The notes: generated by a model not told the origin, from the sequence alone. DNA of 7,340 nt from Terrisporobacter othiniensis (GCF_000808015.1 NZ_JWHR01000142.1:1-7340), one strand, 5' to 3'; shown: positions 1 to 5,375, numbered from the stretch's first letter. Program-made: numbers and translations.

Positions 1-240
1 ATTATAAATAATGCCTTAAGAAATATAAAAAAGAATGATATTATCTCAGGAAATCAATATAAAAAATATACAAGTGGCAAAGAATTCGATGATTGGGGTG
101 CTAATGAAATTTATATTGATACATCATCAAATGAAAGGATAATTGTCTATGATAATATAATTTTTATATTGAAATTTATGGAAGATGATTATAATGAGAA
201 AAATATTGATTTTATAAAGAGCAAGTTGATGAATCTATAG
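1..240 (+). CDS. 3' end of an unrecognised protein (79 codons, 5' truncated by window)
   Basis: An open frame runs from the first base to a TAG at 238-240 without interruption, giving the last 79 residues of a protein that starts outside the window. The segment is hydrophilic, rich in Asn, Asp, Ile and Lys, with alternating polar and hydrophobic stretches typical of an alpha/beta soluble domain. It ends in FIKSKLMNL. No transmembrane segment, cysteine cluster or catalytic motif is visible, and I do not recognise the family. Codon use (AT-rich third positions) matches the neighbouring genes, so it is probably a real coding end and not chance. There is no ribosome binding site or convincing start inside the visible part. 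No terminator hairpin is seen between its stop and the next promoter at 279. Confidence 0.6.
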   Translation: MINNALRNIKKNDIISGNQYKKYTSGKEFDDWGANEIYIDTSSNERIIVYDNIIFILKFMEDDYNEKNIDFIKSKLMNL

Positions 241-278
241 GAGAGTAAAAGGGGGATAAATTTAATATTGATTTAAGA

Positions 279-307
279 TTGAAGAAAAATATAAATTATG
301 CTAAAAT
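279..307 (+). promoter_or_regulatory. Sigma-A-type promoter for the riboswitch/antiporter transcript
   Basis: A -35 like TTGAAG (279-284) is separated by 17 bp from a -10 TAAAAT (302-307). The -10 is preceded by TGC (299-301), an extended -10 TGn element. The predicted start near 313-315 falls just at the 5' edge of the fluoride aptamer, which supports the assignment. An alternative -35 TTGATT at 268-273 is too far away. Confidence 0.65.
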
Positions 308-312
308 AAAAA

Positions 313-376
313 CACGGGAATGAAGTTCTCCCAAAGTATTTACTTAAACCGCATTTTATGCTGATGACTTCTGTGA
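313..376 (+). promoter_or_regulatory. Fluoride riboswitch aptamer (crcB motif)
   Basis: Visible elements match the crcB-motif fluoride aptamer in order. P1 is GGGA (316-319) with TCCC (329-332), and its loop begins with the AATG/GAAG block. An optional small hairpin AAGT/ACTT (334-337/342-345) follows. Then come the conserved AAAC (346-349), P3 GCAT/ATGC (351-354/358-361) with a TTT loop, and the conserved TGATG (362-366). The diagnostic pseudoknot is GAAGT (322-326) with ACTTC (367-371), five complementary pairs. The same order (P1, AAAC, P3, TGATG, pseudoknot strand) is known from the Thermotoga petrophila fluoride aptamer. Fluoride with Mg2+ should stabilise the pseudoknot. Because the pseudoknot strand and the 3' side of P3 are also the 5' arm of the terminator at 360-408, ligand binding should switch the downstream antiporter ON. 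The family is recognised from memory of the consensus; no covariance search was run. Confidence 0.9.
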
Positions 377-408
377 TTATTTTGTCACGGAAATCATCAG
401 CTTTTTTT
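360..408 (+). terminator. Intrinsic terminator / expression platform of the fluoride riboswitch
   Basis: Arms 360-376 and 385-401 form a long hairpin of two 8-bp segments split by one C-A mismatch (368/393), with loop TTATTTTG (377-384). Seven T follow at 402-408. The 5' arm contains the aptamer's pseudoknot strand (367-371) and the last two bases of P3 (360-361), so aptamer and terminator are mutually exclusive. This is the usual logic of a transcriptional ON switch. Confidence 0.9.
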
Positions 409-416
409 AATTGTAA

Positions 417-459
417 GGATTTTATAATTTATCTGGTTTGTGGATAAATTATAAAATCC
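417..459 (+). repeat. Perfect 17-bp inverted repeat (hairpin) in the antiporter leader
   Basis: GGATTTTATAATTTATC (417-433) is exactly complementary to 443-459, with a 9-nt loop TGGTTTGTG (434-442). There is no T-run after it, so it is not an intrinsic terminator. It sits 8 bp after the riboswitch terminator's T-tract. In RNA it would form a long, AT-rich, uninterrupted helix; in DNA it could equally be an operator or the edge of a small mobile repeat. Its function is unknown. Confidence 0.85.
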
Positions 460-460
460 A

Positions 461-562
461 ACTGCTTAATGGAGCAACGGACCTGTTTTTCAAGGTCGTT
501 GGCGACATGAAGTGGAGCGCCCACGCAGTGGCTTAGGCGAATCGAATTTTTTGTGCAAAAAT
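461..562 (+). other. GC-rich structured leader segment before the antiporter gene
   Basis: Bases 471-540 are about 59% GC by hand count, far above the surrounding DNA. A stem joins CAACGGACCT (475-484) to 493-501 (nine pairs, one bulged G). CGCC at 518-521 can pair with GGCG at 501-504 or with GGCG at 536-539. CCAC at 521-524 can pair with GTGG at 512-515 or 528-531. A T6 run (547-552) follows and forms a weak ATTTTT/AAAAAT hairpin (546-551/557-562) just before the SD. No open reading frame of note or tRNA fold is seen. It could be a second attenuator, a riboregulator of unknown class, or a dispersed repeat inserted in the leader. The composition and pairings are seen; the function is not known. 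Confidence 0.5.
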
Positions 563-573
563 AGGAGGTTGAG

Positions 574-1776
574 ATGTTAACGAGTTTAGCAATTATTTTT
601 TTACTTGGTTTATTAATGGGAAGTGTTTTTAATAAACTGAAGTTACCTAGTTTAATGGGGATGATTTTTACAGGAATTTTACTTAGCCCCTATGCTTTTA
701 ATTTATTGGATGAGAAAATATTAAGTATTTCTCCAGATCTTAGACAATTAGCTCTTGTAATTATTTTAACTAGAGCAGGATTATCACTAGATATTAATGC
801 GTTGAAAAAAGTAGGAAGACCTGCCATACTAATGTGTTTTGTTCCTGCATGTTTTGAAATTTTGGCAGTAGTATTTATAGCACCTAAAATTTTAGGTGTT
901 AGTATTTTAGAAGCGGCAATTATGGGTGCAGTGGTGGCTGCAGTTTCTCCTGCAATAATAGTTCCTAGAATGATTAATTTAATTGAAAAGAAAATAGGAA
1001 AAGAAAATAGCATTCCACAGTTAATAATGGCAGGGGCATCAGTTGATGATATCTTTGTTATAGTATTATTTACTGCATTTACAGGTCTTGCAAAAGGTGA
1101 CGAGATTTCAGCAATGAGTTTTGCACAAATTCCTATATCCATAGTTATGGGAATTGTAGTTGGTATAGTAATGGGTATTATATTAATTAAAACTTTCAAG
1201 AAGATACATTTTAGAGATTCAATAAAAGTAATAATAATACTAAGTGTTTCCTTCTTATTGATAGAATGTCAAAACATACTTGAAAATGTTGTACCTATGT
1301 CAGGTTTACTTGCCATAATGAGTATGGGAATAGTTATAAAAGCAAAATATGAGATTCTGGCAACTAGATTATCAAATAAATATAATAAGTTATGGGTTGC
1401 AGCAGAAATAGTATTATTTGTTTTAGTTGGAGCAACTGTAAATACAAAATATGTACTTCAAGCAGGAGTATCTGCTGTAGTTGTAATATTATTTGCTTTA
1501 GTAGTTAGAATGGTAGGAGTATATACTTGTTTAATAAAAACTAAGTTACCTATGAAAGAAAGACTTTTCTGTATGATAGCTTATACACCAAAGGCTACAG
1601 TTCAAGCAGCTATAGGAAGTATTCCTCTATCCATGGGACTTGAATGCGGTCAATTAGTTTTAACTGTTGCAGTGCTTTCCATATTAATAACTGCACCATT
1701 TGGAGCAATAGGAATAGACAGTACTTATAAAAAATTACTATGCAAAGAAGATGAATCAATGGAAGATATCGTTTAA
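574..1776 (+). CDS. CPA-family cation:proton antiporter (Na+/H+ exchanger type), fluoride-riboswitch controlled
   Basis: The 400-residue polytopic membrane protein has about 11-12 hydrophobic segments and only short loops, the usual size for a bacterial CPA antiporter of the PF00999 fold. Expected landmarks are present. LTRAGLSLD lies at 65-73. VSPAIIVPRM (124-133) is the Pro-containing unwound helix corresponding to TM4. GASVDD (154-159) carries an Asp-Asp pair at the ion-binding position, as in electrogenic CPA2 members. YTPKATVQA (337-345) carries the conserved basic residue K340. The start is set by AGGAGG at 563-568, five bases before ATG. Transcription should depend on the fluoride riboswitch upstream. 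Fluoride exporters proper are Fluc/CrcB and CLC-F; CPA-type antiporters are a less common reported partner of this RNA. It may restore pH or ion balance when HF enters, or may itself handle fluoride; that part is inference. The cation is not deducible. No terminator follows. Confidence 0.9.
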   Translation: MLTSLAIIFLLGLLMGSVFNKLKLPSLMGMIFTGILLSPYAFNLLDEKILSISPDLRQLALVIILTRAGLSLDINALKKVGRPAILMCFVPACFEILAVVFIAPKILGVSILEAAIMGAVVAAVSPAIIVPRMINLIEKKIGKENSIPQLIMAGASVDDIFVIVLFTAFTGLAKGDEISAMSFAQIPISIVMGIVVGIVMGIILIKTFKKIHFRDSIKVIIILSVSFLLIECQNILENVVPMSGLLAIMSMGIVIKAKYEILATRLSNKYNKLWVAAEIVLFVLVGATVNTKYVLQAGVSAVVVILFALVVRMVGVYTCLIKTKLPMKERLFCMIAYTPKATVQAAIGSIPLSMGLECGQLVLTVAVLSILITAPFGAIGIDSTYKKLLCKEDESMEDIV

Positions 1777-1815
1777 TAAAAATTTTATATGAAACTATAA
1801 ATAAATAGGAGGCTT

Positions 1816-1860
1816 ATGTTGATTTGTGTCTATTTGCACTATAATATTTATTGTGTATGA
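1816..1860 (+). CDS. Possible 14-codon peptide with a strong SD
   Basis: AGGAGG at 1807-1812 stands three bases before an ATG that opens a 14-codon frame (begins MLICVY, ends in TGA at 1858-1860). The peptide is hydrophobic and Tyr/Cys-containing, and I recognise no family. The spacing is short for an SD, and the frame overlaps the putative promoter of the next gene. It would therefore be translated only from antiporter read-through mRNA. It may be a chance frame or the decayed start of a lost gene. Confidence 0.2.
   Translation: MLICVYLHYNIYCV
1819..1845 (+). promoter_or_regulatory. Candidate promoter for the acetyltransferase gene
   Basis: A consensus -10 TATAAT lies at 1840-1845. The best -35 is TTGATT (1819-1824), but the spacer is only 15 bp; at 17 bp the hexamer is TGTTGA. 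The predicted start near 1852 leaves a leader of about 60 nt before the gene at 1912. Confidence 0.4.
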
Positions 1861-1911
1861 GAAGTTAAAAATTAACATTAAATTTAAAAGAAAACAGGGG
1901 AGTGGAATGTT

Positions 1912-2445
1912 ATGAAAACAGTTATGACAAAAAATAAGTTAAATGTTGTACTAAGAAGTCCAAAAGAAAGTGATGCTAAAGAAATAATAGACTTTTACAA
2001 TATAGTAGGAGGAGAAACTACATACTTATCTTTTGGGGCAGGTGAGTACAAAGTAAGTGTTGAGCAACAAGAAAGTGCAATTAAATCTGTAAATGAATTA
2101 GATAATAACACTATGATTCTTGCTACAATAGATGATAAAATAATAGGTATAGGTACTATAAGTTCTAATCAAAAGAAAAAAGGGAAACATGTAGGTGAAC
2201 TTGGTATAGTTATAAAAGAAGAGTACTGTAATGTGGGACTTGGAAAAATAATGATGGATGAGTTAATAGATTGGTGTAAATCAAATGGTATAACTTCTAG
2301 AATAGGCTTAAGTGTAAGAAAAGATAACCCAAGAGCTATAGAATTATATAAAAAATGTGGATTTGAAGTAGAAGGTACACTAAAAAATGAAACATATATA
2401 GATGGGGAATTTTTTGATATCATAATTATGGGATTGATTATATAG
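1912..2445 (+). CDS. GNAT-family N-acetyltransferase
   Basis: The 177-residue protein is of normal length for a single-domain GNAT (acetyl-CoA-dependent N-acetyltransferase). Strand beta1 with VVLRSPKESDAKEI lies near 12-25. The motif A region is ELGIVIKEEYCNVGLGK (96-112), where CNVGLG occupies the acetyl-CoA pyrophosphate loop (canonical Q/RxxGxG/A, here with Cys in the first position). Motif B is NPRAIELYKKCGF (139-151), followed by EVEGTLKN, a signature common in the RimJ/RimL and phosphinothricin-acetyltransferase-like branch. The protein is cytosolic with no signal peptide. The SD is AGGGGAG at 1896-1902, about nine bases before ATG; Met5 is an alternative start without a better SD. It is monocistronic, and convergent with the next gene. 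The substrate (protein N-terminus, amino acid analogue, polyamine or drug) cannot be read from the sequence. Confidence 0.9.
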   Translation: MKTVMTKNKLNVVLRSPKESDAKEIIDFYNIVGGETTYLSFGAGEYKVSVEQQESAIKSVNELDNNTMILATIDDKIIGIGTISSNQKKKGKHVGELGIVIKEEYCNVGLGKIMMDELIDWCKSNGITSRIGLSVRKDNPRAIELYKKCGFEVEGTLKNETYIDGEFFDIIIMGLII

Positions 2446-2557
2446 TAAGAGTGTGTGAAAAAACTCTGTAAATAAGAAAATTAAACTGAATTCTATGATA
2501 ATTTTAAATTATTTAGAGTTAATTAGATAATTAAAATAAAACTTAATATAAGTATAA

Positions 2558-2602
2558 AAATAGGATAGTTAAAATGAGTTCTCATAAATAACTATCCTAT
2601 TT
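2558..2602. terminator. Bidirectional terminator between convergent genes
   Basis: Arms 2558-2571 and 2589-2602 are fully complementary (14 bp). A smaller inner hairpin ATGA/TCAT (2574-2577/2582-2585) sits in the loop. On the minus strand the stem is followed by a T-rich run (ATTTTTATAC), so it serves the hydrolase gene well; its stop codon lies two bases before the stem. On the plus strand the tail is TTTCTTAT, a weaker run that could end the acetyltransferase transcript. The 112 bp between the acetyltransferase stop and the stem hold nothing else I can support. Confidence 0.8.
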
Positions 2603-2603
2603 C

Positions 2604-3143
2604 TTATAATGTAATTAAATAAAATCTATATCCAATAAGAAATACTACTAAAAGATTCAATACTTTACTAATATTTCTCTCAGTTCTTGAACTAGTTTTT
2701 ATGGGTAGAATGGAAAAATTAATTCCTACAGGATAAAAAAGTTCAACACCCTCCTTTGTAATTAAATCTAAACAAATATGTGAGATTACTCCAGCTAAAA
2801 GTCCGCTAAAAATACAAGTAAAAACAATATTATCATTACTTGAAATAATAACTACGTCACCAATAAATGCTATTAGTCCTACAAAAATTAAACTATGAGT
2901 AAAACTTCTATGTCTAAATTTCTTTCCGAAAATTTTGTACATAATGGGAAATCTCTTACTAATATATGATCCTCTCATATCTATATCACTAAGTAGTGAT
3001 CCAAAATGTGTAAAATAAGCATATATAAATAAGAGAACTATACGATAAGGTAAGTTATATCCCATAAGAAAGGTATTGTATATGTAAGGAAGTAATAATA
3101 GTCCTACTATATAACCACCCTTTGAGTGAGTTTCTTTTGTCAT
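2604..3143 (-). CDS. YdjM-type membrane-bound metal-dependent hydrolase
   Basis: The protein has 179 residues from the ATG at 3143. A frame extends six codons further upstream to an ATG at 3161, but GGAGG at 3148-3152 lies inside that extension, four bases before the ATG at 3143, so the shorter start (MTKETHSKGG) is chosen. Motifs fit the YdjM/PF04307 family of inner-membrane metal-dependent hydrolases. SDID lies in the first third, the signature HRSFTHS is in the middle, and SHICLDLITKEGVELFYP falls in the last third (H, D, T and G conserved, followed by the LF-P ending). Four or so hydrophobic segments surround these motifs. In E. coli the homologue is SOS-regulated; elsewhere the substrate is unknown, and a role in lipid or envelope metabolism is only a suggestion. 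It has its own near-consensus promoter and is flanked by a strong terminator, so it is probably monocistronic. Confidence 0.88.
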   Translation of the reverse strand: MTKETHSKGGYIVGLLLLPYIYNTFLMGYNLPYRIVLLFIYAYFTHFGSLLSDIDMRGSYISKRFPIMYKIFGKKFRHRSFTHSLIFVGLIAFIGDVVIISSNDNIVFTCIFSGLLAGVISHICLDLITKEGVELFYPVGINFSILPIKTSSRTERNISKVLNLLVVFLIGYRFYLITL

Positions 3144-3179
3144 AAATCCTCCAGTTGTCATAAATTTCTAATATGTTTT

Positions 3180-3208
3180 ATTATAAATGAAATATATATA
3201 AATTTCAA
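3180..3208 (-). promoter_or_regulatory. Near-consensus promoter for the YdjM-type gene
   Basis: Read on the minus strand: -35 TTGAAA (3208-3203), a 17-bp spacer, and -10 TATAAT (3185-3180). The start near 3173 gives a leader of about 30 nt to the ATG at 3143, and confirms that this ATG, with its GGAGG, can be used. A 6-bp inverted repeat TGAAAT/ATTTCA (3188-3193/3202-3207) falls in the spacer and -35; it may be chance in AT-rich DNA. Confidence 0.75.
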
Positions 3209-3268
3209 AATATTATTTTACTACTTTATCTACATTTCAATGATAGTATTACCTTAGGAGAAATTATT

Positions 3269-3322
3269 ATGAAAAATTATTTGATTTTTTTAAATAAAAT
3301 TCTGTGTCAAAATATGTCGTAA
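3269..3322 (+). CDS. Possible 17-aa leader peptide upstream of the amidase
   Basis: AGGAGA at 3256-3261 stands seven bases before an ATG that opens a 17-codon frame (MKNYLIFLNK..., TAA at 3320-3322). It ends 29 bp before the amidase ATG. The spacing and SD are good, but the peptide is short, AT-rich and matches nothing known to me. It could be a small leader peptide or chance. The rest of 3209-3351 holds no promoter that I can support. Confidence 0.25.
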   Translation: MKNYLIFLNKILCQNMS

Positions 3323-3351
3323 GTCTATATATTATTAAAGGAGGTGTTTTT

Positions 3352-4257
3352 ATGGCGAATAAATATCTTATTGCCCTTGATGATGGTCATGGAATGGAGA
3401 CTGCGGGTAAAAGAACGCCCAAATTACTAGAAGATTTATATATAGATGGTAAATTAGTAAGAAAGAAAGGTGAAGTAATAAAAGAAAATGAGTTTAATAG
3501 AGCTGTAGTTAAGTACTTGGAAAAAGCATTAAAAAGATGTGGATTTGAAGTACTTTTAGTGGCTCCAACTGATGTAGATACATCGCTTCAAAATAGAGTT
3601 AGTCGTGCAAATTCAGTAAATGCAGATGCATATGTAAGTAAACATTATAATGCTATTGGAGAGAAATGGCAGACTAAAGCAAAAGGATTAGTGACAATTA
3701 TACATTATAACTCACAAGCTAAAACTAAAGTTCTGGCACAAAATGTACATGAAGAATTATGGAAATTGCATAAAGATCATAATTGTACTAACTATGGTGT
3801 AAGAACTGATACAGATATTTCAGGATTTAGTTTATATGTTCTTAGAAATACAAAAATGCCTGCTATTTTAACTGAATCAGGATTTATGGATAATATGGCA
3901 GAAGCTAAATATATGTTAGACCCAGAGTTTCAAAAGGCTGATGCAGAAGCAACTTGTAAAGGTGTTTGTAAAACTTTTGGTGTAACTTATGTAAAACCAG
4001 ATGAAGATTTTGTTTGTGATGAAAAAGAGGTGGAAGTTTCTACAAATGTGAAATATGTAAAAGTTATAGTAAATGAACTAAATGTTAGAAAATGTCCATC
4101 TTGGGAAGACAAGGCAGTAGCTGAAATTGTTAAAAAAGGTGAAGTATTTACAGTAACTAAAAAACTTAAGGTAGGAAGTAGTTACATGTACAAGCTTAAA
4201 TCAGGGTTATATATAACTGCCAGTAGCAAATATGTACAAAACATGACTTCTTTATAG
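3352..4257 (+). CDS. N-acetylmuramoyl-L-alanine amidase (Amidase_3) with C-terminal SH3-like domain, endolysin-like
   Basis: The protein has 301 residues from the ATG at 3352, which has a near-perfect SD (AAAGGAGGTG, 3337-3346) seven bases upstream. An in-frame GTG at 3304 would add 16 residues encoding the SD itself and is rejected. The Amidase_3 domain spans about 4-212. Zn2+ ligands are H13 (DDGHG), E47 (KENEFNR) and H98 (SKHYN); the catalytic Glu is E175 (LTESGF). It would cleave the amide between MurNAc and L-Ala of peptidoglycan. After a linker near 213-232, residues 235-298 (KVIVNELNVRKCPSW onward) form a bacterial SH3-like wall-binding domain. There is no signal peptide, so the enzyme is cytosolic until released, the usual design of clostridial phage endolysins and of some lysis or mother-cell enzymes. 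No holin or other phage gene is nearby. It stands alone, with its own terminator. Confidence 0.93.
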   Translation: MANKYLIALDDGHGMETAGKRTPKLLEDLYIDGKLVRKKGEVIKENEFNRAVVKYLEKALKRCGFEVLLVAPTDVDTSLQNRVSRANSVNADAYVSKHYNAIGEKWQTKAKGLVTIIHYNSQAKTKVLAQNVHEELWKLHKDHNCTNYGVRTDTDISGFSLYVLRNTKMPAILTESGFMDNMAEAKYMLDPEFQKADAEATCKGVCKTFGVTYVKPDEDFVCDEKEVEVSTNVKYVKVIVNELNVRKCPSWEDKAVAEIVKKGEVFTVTKKLKVGSSYMYKLKSGLYITASSKYVQNMTSL

Positions 4258-4278
4258 TCATTTTATAAATAATATACG

Positions 4279-4312
4279 CCCTTCTCGTTATTAAAATGAG
4301 AAGGGATTTTTT
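4279..4312 (+). terminator. Strong intrinsic terminator after the amidase gene
   Basis: CCCTTCTCGTT (4279-4289) pairs with 4295-4305 (11 pairs, one G-T) around a 5-nt loop. The run ATTTTTT follows at 4306-4312. It lies 22 bp after the amidase stop, separating it from the deacetylase unit. Confidence 0.93.
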
Positions 4313-4340
4313 GTATAAATTATGAAAATAGAATTATTTA

Positions 4341-4369
4341 TTGATGAAAGTAAAAGAATGGAGGATAAT
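4341..4369 (+). promoter_or_regulatory. Promoter for the lipoprotein deacetylase
   Basis: -35 TTGATG (4341-4346), a 17-bp spacer and -10 GATAAT (4364-4369) give a predicted start near 4376, about 40 nt before the ATG at 4417. The GGAGG at 4360-4364 is then part of the promoter and not transcribed, which explains away two tiny frames nearby. Confidence 0.6.
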
Positions 4370-4416
4370 AAATAAGTGAAAGATTATGAAGAATATATTA
4401 TATGGGGGATTATATA

Positions 4417-5253
4417 ATGAAGAAAATTATATTTATTATTTTATGTACTTTTATAGGAGTAACAGGATGTGCTAAGAAATCAGAAATAAATAAAAATACA
4501 ACTGCAGAAAATAATACTACAGTTACAACATCTCAAGTTGAAAAAGAAAATGAAGATAAGTTGAAAGAAGAAATTATTGAAACTTATGAAAATGTTAAAC
4601 CAAAAGAATGGGGAGAACAATTAGAAGGAGTAGTAAGCTATATAGATGGTGATAATAAAGAAATAGCACTAACACTAGATGCCTGTGGCGGAGATAAAGG
4701 AAGTAAATATGATAAGGAATTAATAGATTTTTTGGACAAAGAAAATATAAATGCCACATTATTTATAAATTATAGATGGATAGAAGCTAATAAAGATATT
4801 TTTATGGAACTATCTAAAAATAATAATTTTGAAATTGAAAACCATGGTTATAGTCACAAACCACTATCAGTGAATAAAAATTCTATTTATAATATAGAAG
4901 GAACAGCTGATGTAAAAGAAGTTATAAAAGAAATAAAATTAAACGAAGATGAAATATACAAACTTACAGGTAAGAAAACAAAATATTTCAGATCGGGTAC
5001 AGCTTACTATGATGAAGTTGCCATGGAAATTGCTAATGAACTGGGATATAAAATAGCAGGATTTAGTATAAATGGTGATGGTGGAGCAACTTTTTCAAAG
5101 GAAGAAGTGATAAGTGAAGTAAGCAAAGCAAAATCTGGAGATATTATAATTAGTCATTTTAACCAACCAAATGGATATACTTATGAAGGTTTAAAAGAAG
5201 CTTTAATAAAGTTAAGAGAAGAGGGCTATAAATTTGTAAAACTAGAAGATTAA
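4417..5253 (+). CDS. Polysaccharide deacetylase-family (NodB homology) lipoprotein with altered motif 1
   Basis: The protein has 278 residues from the ATG at 4417. An in-frame ATG at 4402 is rejected, because the purine run GGGGGA (4404-4409) beginning at its last base is the SD for 4417. Residues 1-18 are a lipoprotein signal (MKK, hydrophobic core, lipobox VTGC with Cys18), so it is anchored outside the membrane. A Ser/Thr/Asn/Glu-rich linker follows (20-60). The NodB-type domain covers about 81-275. Motif 1 is LTLDACGG (85-92): D88 keeps the catalytic-base position, but the usual second, metal-binding Asp is Ala89. Motif 2 is NHGYSH (142-147), with H143 and H147 as likely metal ligands. 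Motif 3 is YFRSGT (190-195), and motif 5 is GDIIISH (241-247). The enzyme would deacetylate GlcNAc or MurNAc in peptidoglycan or another surface glycan; substrate and activity are inferred. A LTLDACGG-type motif 1 does occur in some family members, so activity need not be lost. Confidence 0.9.
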   Translation: MKKIIFIILCTFIGVTGCAKKSEINKNTTAENNTTVTTSQVEKENEDKLKEEIIETYENVKPKEWGEQLEGVVSYIDGDNKEIALTLDACGGDKGSKYDKELIDFLDKENINATLFINYRWIEANKDIFMELSKNNNFEIENHGYSHKPLSVNKNSIYNIEGTADVKEVIKEIKLNEDEIYKLTGKKTKYFRSGTAYYDEVAMEIANELGYKIAGFSINGDGGATFSKEEVISEVSKAKSGDIIISHFNQPNGYTYEGLKEALIKLREEGYKFVKLED

Positions 5254-5261
5254 AATATAAA
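5234..5261 (+). promoter_or_regulatory. Candidate promoter for the DUF1540 gene, overlapping the deacetylase 3' end
   Basis: TTGTAA (5234-5239), a 16-bp spacer and TATAAA (5256-5261) predict a start near 5268-5270. That is directly before the 5' arm of the inverted repeat that ends in the downstream SD. The match to consensus is moderate and the region is AT-rich. Confidence 0.4.
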
Positions 5262-5270
5262 TATTGATTG

Positions 5271-5364
5271 CCTACATTTTAAATAATTTAAATTATCATA
5301 AAAGTTATAAAATAAATAATTATTTACTTACATTTAGCACATAATAAGAATGAAAAAATGTAGG
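5271..5364 (+). promoter_or_regulatory. 10-bp inverted repeat spanning the 5' leader, 3' arm overlapping the SD
   Basis: CCTACATTTT (5271-5280) is exactly complementary to AAAATGTAGG (5355-5364). The 3' arm covers the first three bases of the AGGAGG SD (5362-5367) of the DUF1540 gene. The 74 nt between are AT-rich and include two palindromes (5283-5296 and 5314-5325). In RNA the helix would close a leader and hide part of the SD, a plausible translational control. It could be chance, but exact 10-bp matches with GC-containing ends are not common at this distance. Confidence 0.45.
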
Positions 5365-5375
5365 AGGTATTACAT

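Noticed and set aside
361..393. Hammerhead-ribozyme-like pieces (CTGATGA followed by a stem and GAAA)
   Set aside because: There is no helix III or cleavage site in the right place, and both pieces are explained by the fluoride aptamer (TGATG) and the terminator hairpin.
461..562. tRNA or other known structural RNA in the GC-rich leader
   Set aside because: No cloverleaf, anticodon arm or T-loop arrangement can be drawn on either strand.
690..1199. Long minus-strand open frame inside the antiporter gene
   Set aside because: It lies opposite a clear membrane protein with known motifs; its composition (Ile/Thr/Ala/Pro) is the antisense shadow of hydrophobic codons and there is no SD.
2169..2423. 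Minus-strand open frame inside the acetyltransferase gene
   Set aside because: Antisense shadow, Ser/Phe/Pro-rich, no SD and no family resemblance.
2449..2468. Hairpin AGAGT/ACTCT as terminator of the acetyltransferase
   Set aside because: The stem is only five base pairs with a large loop and no T-run after it.
3144..3161. N-terminal extension of the YdjM-type protein from the ATG at 3161
   Set aside because: It would translate through the GGAGG that serves the ATG at 3143, and no SD precedes 3161.
3304..3351. N-terminal extension of the amidase from GTG
   Set aside because: The extension encodes the excellent SD of the ATG at 3352, and the amidase domain begins right after that ATG.
4322..4375. 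17-codon frame before the deacetylase gene
   Set aside because: There is no SD (its upstream sequence is the terminator T-tract), and the predicted transcription start lies after it.
4376..4417. 13-codon GTG frame whose TAA overlaps the deacetylase ATG
   Set aside because: Its only SD candidate (4360-4364) overlaps the predicted -10 box, so it would not be on the mRNA; chance frame.
5336..5346. CATAATA as a sporulation sigma-G/F-type -10 for the DUF1540 gene
   Set aside because: No matching -35 is found at the correct distance; the AT-rich context makes the match weak.
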